Assembly: GCA_937982505.1 (NCBI GenBank)
Contig: CALJLV010000242.1
Location: forward strand, 1-24,854
Direction of reading: 5' to 3'
Length of the DNA stretch: 24,854 nt
Source of the DNA: an uncultured Desulfobacteraceae bacterium
Lineage (GTDB): Bacteria; Desulfobacterota; Desulfobacteria; Desulfobacterales; UBA2174
A program made the translations under genes and the position numbers. Within the stretch, counting starts at the first letter, position 1, and every line of letters begins with the position of its first letter. Positions 1-6,741 of the stretch are shown piece after piece. Under the pieces are notes generated by a model, which did not search any database, had not been told where the DNA came from, and saw nothing but the letters and a program-made list of their open reading frames with translations.

Positions 1-38
1 TGACGTGACTGGAGTTCAGACGTGTGCTCTTCCGATCT
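1..38 (+). other. Illumina TruSeq adapter remnant (artefact)
   Basis: Bases 5-38 match the Illumina TruSeq index/read-2 adapter from its GTGACTGGAG beginning to its CTTCCGATCT end. Bases 1-4 could be the tail of the index. Translated in the frame of the following gene, this gives the nonsense peptide MTGVQTCALPIS, a known contaminant string in protein databases. It is library sequence left at a contig end and should be trimmed. The match is from memory of the adapter, but it is long and exact. Confidence 0.97.
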
Positions 39-1213
39 CCGACCTGCTGGTGGAGCTGGCCCAGTTCCGCTTCCGGGAGGCGGACATCGCCTATCTTGAC
101 GCAACCGGGCTGTTTCCCCGCGCCTTTCTCGATTCTCTGCCCGCGATGCGCTTTAGCGGCACGGTGCGGGCCATGCCCGAGGGAACGGTCTTTTTCCCGG
201 ACGAGCCCATCCTCGAAATCACGGCCCCCATCCTCGAGGCCCAGCTTCTGGAGACCTTCGCCCTCAACGTCCTGGGCACCGAAACCCTGATGGCCACCAA
301 GGCGGCGCGCTGCGTGCACGCGGCCGGGGGCAGGCCCCTGGTCGATTTCGCCCTGCGCCGCACCCAGGGCACGGATGCGGGGATGAAGTTCGCCCGGGCC
401 AGCCACATCGCCGGGTTCGCGGCCACCAGCAACGTGCTGGCCGGACGGACTTACGGAATCCCGGTTTCAGGGACCATGGCCCACTCCTTCGTCACCGCCT
501 TCGACAGCCAGGAGGCCGCCTTCCGGGCCTACGCCGAGGTTTTCCCGGACACCTCCACATTTTTGATCGACACTTACGACACCCTCGCGGGAGCCCGCGC
601 CGCGGCCCGGGTGGGCCGGGAGATGGCGGCCCGCGGCCGCCGGCTGCGCGGGGTGCGCCTGGACAGCGGGGACATGGCAGCCCTGAGCCGGGAGGTGCGC
701 GCCATCCTGGATGCCGAGGGGCTGGCGAATGTCAAGATTTTTGCCAGCAGCGGGTTCGACGAATTCAAGATCGCCGAAACCCTCGCCGCCGGGGCGGCCA
801 TCGACGGGTTCGGGGTCGGCACCCACGCCGGGGTGTCGGCGGACATGCCGTTTCTGGACATCGTCTACAAGCTGGTCCACTTCGCCGGCCGGCCGATCCG
901 CAAGTTCTCCCCTGGCAAGACCACCCTGGCCGGGGCCAAACAGGTCTTCCGGCGCAGCGACGACCGGGGCTGTTTTGTGGAAGATGTCATCGGCACGGCC
1001 GACGAGGTTCTCCCGGATGCCGCCCCGCTCCTGGAGACCGTGATGCGCGGCGGGCGGGTCGCCGCGCAGCCGCCCGACCTGAAGGCCATCCGCGAGCGCT
1101 GCCGCCGCCAACTGTCCCTGCTGGACGACCGTTTCAAGGACATCCGCGTCCCGGCCGCCTATCCGGTATCGGTCAGCCCGGCCCTGGAGGCGCTGCAACG
1201 CATGACGACCTGA
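39..1213 (+). CDS. pncB: Nicotinate phosphoribosyltransferase, 5'-truncated
   Basis: This enzyme converts nicotinate and PRPP to nicotinate mononucleotide in the Preiss-Handler NAD salvage pathway, in the cytoplasm. Family signatures visible are the RRTQGTDAGMKFARASHIAG stretch (about 345-410), the GTMAHSFV loop, the LIDTYDT motif (about 565-585), the RLDSGD motif (about 655-670) and a GVGTHAG phosphate-binding loop (about 814-832). About 390 genuine residues are present. The first 50-60 residues of a normal enzyme are missing because the contig ends and adapter has been joined on, so the apparent GTG start at 5 is artificial and the true start is not in the window. The gene stops with TGA at 1211-1213. 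No convincing terminator follows. nadA, for de novo NAD synthesis, lies 12 kb away. Confidence 0.93.
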
Positions 1214-1328
1214 AGGAAAACCGCCTTCACCAGAGCCCCCAAACCCGCCGCTTTTCCGTTGAAAACAGCGCTTCGATCACTACCTTCGGGCGATTCAAAT
1301 CCTGCGACAGTCCGTGAGGGCATTCGGG

Positions 1329-1400
1329 GTGGGAGCGGATGGCATCCGCGACTAGAAGCGGTTCGCGGCGGCCGAAATCGCGGTTGAAAACCGCTCCCAC
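1329..1400. repeat. REP-like extragenic palindrome
   Basis: A perfect 10-bp inverted repeat, GTGGGAGCGG (1329-1338) and CCGCTCCCAC (1391-1400), bounds the element. Inside it are two smaller hairpins: CCGCGA/TCGCGG (1346-1351 with 1363-1368) and GCGGTT/AACCGC around GAA (1380-1394). The GGGAGCGG...CCGCTCCCAC layout resembles the REP elements of pseudomonads and other proteobacteria that are mobilised by RAYT (TnpA-REP) transposases. The 1214-1462 gap between pncB and the YebG-like genes holds nothing else recognisable. Family identity is inferred, since only one full copy is visible here. Confidence 0.6.
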
Positions 1401-1462
1401 AGGAGCTCTGGGCTCTCGGCTGTGGAAAAGGCCGTGCTGTTTGGAAAACGGACCCCAGGGAT

Positions 1463-1648
1463 TTATGTGCGGCAGCGTCTCAGGACGCGGCGCACCCGGG
1501 GGGCGTTGTTGGCCAGAAAGATCGTCAATCCCTCCAGGGCCTCTTCCTCGAGGGCAAACCCGTGGGCCTCGATCAATTCGGCCAGTTCGCCCGCGGCGTC
1601 CAGGACGCGATCGTAAGCATCCGAATCTGTCTTAGAAACAGACGGCAT
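1463..1648 (-). CDS. Short YebG-like protein lacking the N-terminal strand
   Basis: This is a protein of about 61 residues (64 if the GTG at 1657 is used). Its core, AYDRVLDAAGELAELIE...LTIFLANNAPRVRRVLRR, aligns without gaps to the neighbouring YebG-family protein (WDRMLEAAEQLAGLIK...IGVFLAENGPRVTRILKG). The first 15 or so residues of the YebG fold (MAVITRYIVVRNGVE-like) are absent, as is the Ala/Pro/Lys-rich tail. It lies about 90 bases downstream of the longer paralogue on the same strand. Neither start has a good ribosome-binding site, so it may be weakly translated or a degenerating duplicate. Its function is unknown; E. coli YebG is an SOS-induced protein with no settled biochemical role. 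Confidence 0.6.
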   Translation of the reverse strand: MPSVSKTDSDAYDRVLDAAGELAELIEAHGFALEEEALEGLTIFLANNAPRVRRVLRRCRT

Positions 1649-1738
1649 AGGCGTCACTTGGGACGGGTCCGGGCCGCATTCGCAACCCGGACGGCCCCGT
1701 GAAAGCCCCCTTGGGGTCAGGGCAGAACCGCCGGCGGC

Positions 1739-2092
1739 TCAGCTCGGCTCACTCTTGGCCGGTCCCCGGCCGGCCCTGGGACCGGACTTGGCCCGGGGCT
1801 GGACCGGGGCCTCGCCGGAGGCCTTGTCCGTCGCCGTGGCCAGCGCCGCCACCGGCTTGACGCCCTTGAGAATCCTGGTCACCCGGGGGCCGTTTTCGGC
1901 CAGAAAAACGCCGATGGCATCCACGACCGCCGGCTCGATGGGCGGATCGAGTTCGGCCGCCTTGATCAGGCCGGCGAGCTGCTCGGCGGCCTCGAGCATC
2001 CGGTCCCAGGCTTCGGCCTTTTTCTTGTCGGTAAAGACCTTGTCGAGTTCGACCCCGTTGCGCACCACAATGTAGCGGGTAATGACGGCCAT
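1739..2092 (-). CDS. yebG: YebG family protein
   Basis: A protein of 117 residues. Residues 1-70 match the YebG family: an N-terminal MAVITRYIVVRNG strand, a lysine-rich TDKKKAEAWDRMLEAAEQL helix and a C-terminal FLAENGPRVTRILKG helix. Residues 80-117 form a low-complexity Ala/Pro/Lys/Arg tail, probably disordered and possibly nucleic-acid binding. E. coli YebG is a LexA-controlled DNA-damage protein of unclear function. A good Shine-Dalgarno (AAGGAGAGAG) precedes the ATG at 2092. The gene sits 66 bases after the nitroreductase stop codon, so the two are probably co-transcribed with the short paralogue downstream. No LexA box of the E. coli type (CTGT-N8-ACAG) was seen in the 66-base gap. Confidence 0.8.
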   Translation of the reverse strand: MAVITRYIVVRNGVELDKVFTDKKKAEAWDRMLEAAEQLAGLIKAAELDPPIEPAVVDAIGVFLAENGPRVTRILKGVKPVAALATATDKASGEAPVQPRAKSGPRAGRGPAKSEPS

Positions 2093-2158
2093 GGACGACT
2101 CTCTCCTTTCACAGGCTTCAGGGCATCAAGCGACCCCGGGCGCCGGTTGCCGGTGCCA

Positions 2159-2698
2159 TCAGTTCGGGTTTCGCCGCCCGTAGCGCTCGAAGCTGATCTT
2201 TTCGTGGGCCAGGGATGCGGCCGCATGGGGGCGTTTGGCCTCGGCCGGATATCCCACGGCCACCATCGCCTCGACGGCCAGATTTTCCGGAATCCCCAGG
2301 ACTTCGGCGATGTACTGACCGGCGGAACGCTGCTCATCATGGGGCCGCTGGCGGATCTGGATCCAGCAGCTCCCCAGGCCCAGGTCCGCGGCCGCCAGAT
2401 GCACGATGAGGGTGGCGATGGACGCGTCCTCGACCCAGACGTCCGATTTTTGCGGATCGGCGCACACCACCACCGCCAGGGGCGCCTTGGCCAGAAAGGC
2501 CGCCCCGTGGGGCTTGGCCCGCGAAAGCCGGGCGATGGTCGACGGATCGGTGACAAAAACGAATTCCCAGGGGTTGAAGCCCCGCGACGACGGCGCCCGC
2601 AGCACCGCCTCGCAAAGCAGGTCGATTTTTTCTCTTTCCACCGGCCGATTCTCGAAGGCGCGGATGCTGCGGCGGGCTCTGAGCAGATCGATGAACAT
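2159..2698 (-). CDS. Nitroreductase family FMN oxidoreductase
   Basis: A protein of 179 residues, a normal length for the small nitroreductases. The N-terminal RRSIRAFENRPVE stretch supplies the arginines that bind FMN phosphate. APSSRGFNPWEFVFV is the family's second FMN motif (usually APSSxNxQPW), and LGSCWIQIR followed by EAMVAVGYPAE is the C-terminal FMN-binding region. Enzymes of this group transfer electrons from NAD(P)H to nitro compounds, quinones or flavins, and the substrate cannot be predicted. A strong Shine-Dalgarno (AAGGAGG) lies just upstream of the ATG at 2698. The gene is first in a minus-strand group with the two YebG-like genes. Confidence 0.88.
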   Translation of the reverse strand: MFIDLLRARRSIRAFENRPVEREKIDLLCEAVLRAPSSRGFNPWEFVFVTDPSTIARLSRAKPHGAAFLAKAPLAVVVCADPQKSDVWVEDASIATLIVHLAAADLGLGSCWIQIRQRPHDEQRSAGQYIAEVLGIPENLAVEAMVAVGYPAEAKRPHAAASLAHEKISFERYGRRNPN

Positions 2699-2876
2699 GC
2701 TTGTTTCCTCCTTGACTGTTTTTTCCTGCGGCCTTCCTTTGGTTTCTCATCACGCGGCCGCACGGGTTTCGTATTTGTAGGACATCTTTTGACTGATTGA
2801 AAGCCTTTGCGCGCAGACCCGTTGGCTTTCATGGCACCCAGGATCTTGAGAATGCCGGTGGATCGGCTTTCGGTGA

Positions 2877-3497
2877 GAGCCGGCTTTTTATCGCAAAAAG
2901 CTTTCCGGCCCCACGCAGTTCGGCGATATTTACGCTGCGGCCAAAGAGGTGGTCTCCGGGCTTGTCGAAAATCACGAACCGGATCTCGCCCTTTGAGTCC
3001 GGGCACCCCGGCCATGTCAGCCATCTGGATTCTCTTGGCCAAAAGCATCTTCCCGGCAGAGCTGACCGAATCCTCCATTCAGGAAGGCGTCCGTACCGCC
3101 TCGGTGCCATTCGATATTCCGGAATCTTCTTGAAGAGGTAGACGCCGGCCGTTTTCGCAAAGATCTCTTTTACCGGGTTGCGGTGGCGGTGATCCGATTG
3201 CCGCCGCTGCGGCAGCGAGAAGGAGATGTCGGCCTGTTGGCGGATTATCTGACGGCCAGAATCAACCAGGAAAGCAAAGATGAGCCCGGATACCGGCAAA
3301 AGAAACTTTCCCCTCCTGCAAAAAATCTTATGGTCCGAGACACCTGGCCCGGCAATGTCCGGGAGATGGAAAACACGCTCATGCGGGCCGCTGTCTGGTC
3401 CGCGGATGAAACCCTTGACAGTGAGGACATCCGCGAGGCCCTGCTGACCGCCGAGGCCTGGGCGGTGCCCGACCTGATGGCCCGGCCGCTTGGCTGA
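2877..3497 (+). pseudogene. Remnant of a sigma-54 activator with an RtcR/CARF-like sensor domain
   Basis: Three pieces in two frames read as parts of one protein. Bases 2877-2993 give LSGPTQFGDIYAAAKEVVSG and on to a TGA. After a shift, 2996-3119 gives SPGTPAMSAIWILLAKSIFP...EGVRTASVPFDI. From about 3120 to 3497 another frame gives GRFRKDLFYRVAVAVIRLPP, then WPGNVREMENTLMRAAVWS, the C-terminal part of a sigma-54 AAA+ domain. Walker A, GAFTGA and most of the AAA+ core are absent between the second and third pieces, so about 200 residues are deleted. The protein stops before the usual C-terminal helix-turn-helix. The SPGTPAM motif is typical of the N-terminal CARF-like domain of RtcR-type regulators. 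An in-frame TGA (2874-2876) also precedes the first piece. The gene cannot make a working activator. Confidence 0.72.
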
Positions 3498-3591
3498 TTT
3501 GCTTGTCGGCCACCTCGGGAGCAAGGTTTGTCTTTAGCGCATAGCGGCTCTGAATCATCCGCGAGGGTGGCGGCAGAGCGTAGCGGCGAGG

Positions 3592-4353
3592 CTAACCTTT
3601 GTCGGGTGAATTCAATTGTTCGATGATCTTGCCAGCATCGTCTGGGTACAGCTCCCGGAGACAGTCAGGACACAGGCCGTGACTGAAACGAGTATCGGTA
3701 TGGTCTGACACGTAGGCCTCGAGTCTTTCCCACACTCCTTCATCGGCTCGTACCTTCCTGCAATGAGAACACATGGGCAAGATGGAACGCAGGGTCTTGA
3801 TCTCAGACAGCGCACGTTCCAGTGCCCGGTTCTTTTCGTTGAGAAGGTCTAGATACCGGCTGTTGCCCAGCGCGATTGCTGCTAATTCACCAAAAACAGT
3901 TGCGGTCTCTGCGTCTGAATCCGTAAAGTCCGATGGTTTGTTGGCTAAGCCAAGGAGCCCTAGGGTGTTTCCGTCCAGATTCAGAGGTGCAAACATCACG
4001 TTCTTCAAGACGACATGCCCATCGGGCATGTACTTTACCCACTCGCTGCTCATGAAATCATTGTCGTAGGTGGCCTTGTGGGTCTCGTACGTTGTTGCGC
4101 GGAGCCCGCGAATGGGCATCGGTAACGCCGGATCTACACTACAGGGAAGGCCACCAGCCTCTAGGAAGAGCACTTCGTTCTCCTCACCGTCGGCGGTTAG
4201 AAGCGCAACATAGCCGGAAGTCGCCCCTGTCATCTCGCAGCAACGTTCGAAGATCGCACGCGCCGCATCCTCGAAGCTCTGCTTTTCCAGAATCGCGCGT
4301 GCCCCTCTGACGACTGCATCAAGTTTTGCTTCGGCAGATGGCTTTGTGCTCAT
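3592..4353 (-). CDS. GAF domain protein with C-terminal CxxC...CxxC module
   Basis: A protein of 253 residues. Residues 15-165 form a GAF domain, a small-ligand or redox-sensing fold. Residues 165-190 are a coiled-coil-like linker (LLNEKNRALERALSEIKTLR). Residues 190-240 form the Cys-rich tail ILPMCSHCRKVR...HGLCPDCLRELYP, with C195, C198, C228 and C231 likely to hold a zinc or iron ion. The same tail ends many PAS, GAF and receiver proteins in Desulfobacterota. There is no kinase or effector domain, so it may pass a signal by protein contact. A good Shine-Dalgarno (AAGGAGAGG) precedes the ATG at 4353. Base composition is clearly less GC-rich than the flanking genes, suggesting recent acquisition together with the broken regulator next door. 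Confidence 0.82.
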   Translation of the reverse strand: MSTKPSAEAKLDAVVRGARAILEKQSFEDAARAIFERCCEMTGATSGYVALLTADGEENEVLFLEAGGLPCSVDPALPMPIRGLRATTYETHKATYDNDFMSSEWVKYMPDGHVVLKNVMFAPLNLDGNTLGLLGLANKPSDFTDSDAETATVFGELAAIALGNSRYLDLLNEKNRALERALSEIKTLRSILPMCSHCRKVRADEGVWERLEAYVSDHTDTRFSHGLCPDCLRELYPDDAGKIIEQLNSPDKG

Positions 4354-4443
4354 CTTTTCGCCTCTCCTTTCATCGAACGTTTAAGATTGTACACGGAATC
4401 CGTCAAAAGAAGGGCTTCTTGCTTTTTTCTCGGCCTTGATGCG

Positions 4444-4498
4444 GTTGCCTGTCGCCCCCCGTCTGGGCACCCGGCCTCGCAAAGCCGGCAGGGGCAAC
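4444..4498 (-). terminator. Imperfect inverted repeat after the yqaA-like gene
   Basis: GTTGCC (4444-4449) pairs with GGCAAC (4493-4498), and inside them CCGGC (4471-4475) pairs with GCCGG (4484-4488). The structure lies 18 bases beyond the stop codon of the minus-strand yqaA-like gene. It has no clear T-run, so it is a weak terminator candidate. The rest of the 4354-4515 gap shows only the upstream region of the GAF gene. Confidence 0.25.
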
Positions 4499-4515
4499 AC
4501 GGGAGACAACCGGGT

Positions 4516-4965
4516 CTATTCCCACAGCCACAGCTCCACTCCGGCGATGAGCAGGGCGTAGCGCAGGGCCTTGCCCAGGGTGACCCAGAACAGAAAGACG
4601 GGCAGGCCGATGCGCAGGACCCCGGCCGCCACGGTCAAGGGGTCGCCGATCACCGGGGCGAAGGCGAAGAACAGCACCGGGCTGCCCCAGCGGCCGAAGA
4701 AGCGCTCGGCCCGGAGCAAGGCGTCGGGGGGCGGCCGCAGGCGCCGGCCGGCCCAGAAGCGGCGCCCCCAGCGCCCGGCCAGGTAGTTGACCAGGGCCCC
4801 GAGAACATTGCCGCAGGTGGCCACGGTCAGGATGCCCGGGTACGAAAACCCCCCGGCCGCCATGGCCATCACCAGGGCCTCGGAGCTCAGGGGCAGAACG
4901 GTGGCCGCCAGGAAGCTGGCGGCCAGCAGGCCGGCATAACCGCCGGCGTCAACCAGGAAATCCAT
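4516..4965 (-). CDS. yqaA: YqaA/DedA-related membrane protein
   Basis: A protein of 149 residues with several hydrophobic segments (about residues 8-30, 38-62, 95-115 and 120-145). It carries the family pattern of a conserved glycine/glutamate stretch near the first segment (LPLSSEALVMAMAAGG), GNVLGALVNYLAGRWGRRFW in the middle and a polar-proline stretch (AFAPVIGDPLTVAAG) before the last helices. YqaA proteins are distant relatives of the DedA/VTT inner-membrane family, some of which move phospholipids or polyprenyl phosphate. The role of YqaA itself is not established. The Shine-Dalgarno is weak. It follows the acyl-CoA ligase on the same strand after 50 bases and may share its transcript. 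Confidence 0.8.
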   Translation of the reverse strand: MDFLVDAGGYAGLLAASFLAATVLPLSSEALVMAMAAGGFSYPGILTVATCGNVLGALVNYLAGRWGRRFWAGRRLRPPPDALLRAERFFGRWGSPVLFFAFAPVIGDPLTVAAGVLRIGLPVFLFWVTLGKALRYALLIAGVELWLWE

Positions 4966-5015
4966 GGTCTCAGATTCGGCCGGGCCGGATGCGCCGTCCA
5001 GGCCTCGGGTGGCGG

Positions 5016-6596
5016 CTAGTCATCGAGATGGAAGCTGGCGCGCTGTCCGCCGTAGAGCTGCCGCAGCCTGGGCTTTTCGATCTTGCCGGTGGGATTGCGC
5101 GGCACGTCGCCGAAAATGAAGCGCCTTGGGCGCTTGAAGCGTGCCAGGGCCTGGCAGTACTCGGCCAGCTCTTCGGCGCTGGCCACGCGGCCCGGCTTGA
5201 GCTTGACGATGGCCGTGGCGATCTCGCCCAGGCGCAGGCTGGGCAACCCGATGACCGCCACGTCGGCCACGGCCGGATGGGTCTGGAGAAAATCCTCGAT
5301 TTCCACCGGAAAGATGTTCTCCCCGCCGGTGATGATGATGTCCTTTTTGCGGTCCACCAGCCAGATGAACCCGTCCTCGTCCAGACGGGCCACGTCCCCG
5401 GTGCGCAGCCACCCGTTTGCCAGGACCTCGGCGGTGGCCTCGGGGTTGCGGTAGTATTCCTTCATCACGCCGGGCCCGCGCACGATCAGCTCTCCCGGGG
5501 TGCCGGGGGACACCGGCTGGAGCGCGTCGTCGACGATGGCGAACTCCCAGTCGAATCCGGGCCGCCCGATGGCCCCCACCTTGTGGCGGTTTTCGATCCC
5601 CAGGTGCACGCAGCCCGGCCCGGTGGTTTCGGTCAGCCCGTAGTTGGTGTCGTACTGGTGGTGGGGAAAGATGCGCTGCCACTCGCGGATCAGGCTGGGC
5701 GGCACGGGCTGGGCCCCGATGTGCATCAGGCGCCACTGATCGAGGCGGAACTGGCGCAGCTTGAGCTCTCCGCTTTCGATGGCGAACAGGATGTCCAGGG
5801 CCCAGGGGACCAGAAGCCAGACGATGGTGACCTGCTCTTCACTGACGGCCTGGAGGATCCAGCGCGGTTCGACCCCCTTGAGGATCACGCTGCGCGCGCC
5901 GACGACAAAGTTGCCGAACCAGTGCATCTTGGCGCCGGTGTGGTACAGGGGCGGAATGCACAGAAAGTTGTCCGCATGGGTCTGGCGGTGATGGGCGTTT
6001 TCCACGTAGCAGGCAAATTCGAGGTTGCGGTGGGTCAGGCGCACCGCCTTGGGCGTGCCGGTGGTGCCGGAGGTGAAGTAGAGGGCCGCATCATCGACGA
6101 TGGACAGGGGCACGGCCGGATCCCGGGCCGCATGGGCCGCCAGCAGCGCGTCGTAGGCAAGGGCCCAGGCCGGTCGCCGGGCCTCGGGCCCGACGTAGAT
6201 GTACGAGGCCACCGTGCGGTCCAGCTCCGCCTTGACCGCCTCGAGGCGCTCGATGAACTCCGGCCCGAAAATCATCGCCCGGGCCTCGGCGGTGGCCGTG
6301 CAGCGGGCGATGGTGCGGTCCACGAAGCGGAAATTGAGGGGCACGGCCCAGGCCCCGGTGCGCAGGATCCCGAAATAGACGGGGAGCCATTCGAGGCAGT
6401 TGGTCATCAGGTGGACCACCCGGTCCCCCTTGACGATCCCCCGGGCCAGAAGGGCCTGGGCCAGACGGCTGGCCTGGTCGTCGAACTGGCGCCAGGTGAT
6501 CTCCCGGCGCCCGGATACGGCCGGCTCGCGTTCGATGAGGGCCGTTTCGGCCCCGTAGAGCCGGGCGTTGCGGGCCAGGATTTCGGTGATCAGCAT
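5016..6596 (-). CDS. AMP-dependent acyl-CoA synthetase/ligase
   Basis: An adenylate-forming enzyme of 526 residues that would activate a carboxylic acid with ATP and CoA. Motifs in order are the phosphate-binding loop YFTSGTTGTPKAV (about residue 205), the adenine-binding YGLTETTGP (about 325), GWLRTGDVARLDEDGFIWLV with the hinge and catalytic aspartate (about 405), the linker RKKDIIITGGENIFPVEIED, and the C-terminal catalytic lysine in NPTGKIEKPRLR. An in-frame start exists at 6710, but the ATG at 6596 is preferred: it has a GGGAG ribosome-binding site, and MLITEILARNARLYG is the normal N-terminus of the family. The overall pattern resembles medium-chain or aromatic acyl-CoA ligases, but the substrate cannot be assigned. 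A yqaA-like gene follows on the same strand. Confidence 0.92.
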   Translation of the reverse strand: MLITEILARNARLYGAETALIEREPAVSGRREITWRQFDDQASRLAQALLARGIVKGDRVVHLMTNCLEWLPVYFGILRTGAWAVPLNFRFVDRTIARCTATAEARAMIFGPEFIERLEAVKAELDRTVASYIYVGPEARRPAWALAYDALLAAHAARDPAVPLSIVDDAALYFTSGTTGTPKAVRLTHRNLEFACYVENAHHRQTHADNFLCIPPLYHTGAKMHWFGNFVVGARSVILKGVEPRWILQAVSEEQVTIVWLLVPWALDILFAIESGELKLRQFRLDQWRLMHIGAQPVPPSLIREWQRIFPHHQYDTNYGLTETTGPGCVHLGIENRHKVGAIGRPGFDWEFAIVDDALQPVSPGTPGELIVRGPGVMKEYYRNPEATAEVLANGWLRTGDVARLDEDGFIWLVDRKKDIIITGGENIFPVEIEDFLQTHPAVADVAVIGLPSLRLGEIATAIVKLKPGRVASAEELAEYCQALARFKRPRRFIFGDVPRNPTGKIEKPRLRQLYGGQRASFHLDD

Positions 6597-6670
6597 CGGA
6601 GTGCTCCCGGGCGGTTGGATGGGGGGTTCCCCGTGGTCCCAGAACTCGGAAAGAGGTGCATAACAAAGCC

Positions 6671-6688
6671 GCCTTGAAGAATCAAGGC
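6671..6688 (-). terminator. Hairpin after oadB-like gene
   Basis: A perfect 7-bp stem with a 4-base loop (GCCTTGA 6671-6677, TCAAGGC 6682-6688) lies 54 bases past the stop codon of the minus-strand oadB-like gene. On the minus strand it is followed by a short T-rich stretch (GGCTTTGTTATG). It may end the oadGB transcript before the acyl-CoA ligase gene. The T-run is poor, so this is tentative. Confidence 0.4.
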
Positions 6689-6741
6689 CGGCCTGGGCGC
6701 CTCGCGCCACGGGTGCAAACGGGCGAATCCCCAGGCGCCCG

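Noticed and set aside
1627..1641. LexA/SOS-like box CTGT...ACAG near the short YebG-like gene
   Set aside because: The spacing is 7 bases, not the 8 of the E. coli-type box, and it lies inside the reading frame of the short protein. LexA boxes also differ between phyla.
2829..3524. Minus-strand open frame across the broken activator
   Set aside because: Its translation has no family signature, whereas the plus strand shows clear sigma-54 AAA+ and SPGTPAM motifs.
3530..3600. Integron attC-like site next to the GAF gene (GTTAGCC...GACAAAC on the minus strand)
   Set aside because: The core-like sequences are in the wrong order and orientation for attC (RYYYAAC...GTTRRRY), the stem pairing is poor and no integrase is present.
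4989..6677. Very long plus-strand open frame opposite the acyl-CoA ligase gene
   Set aside because: It is the antisense shadow of a GC-rich gene, with Gly/Asp/His-rich low-complexity translation and no recognisable domain. The minus strand encodes a complete ligase.
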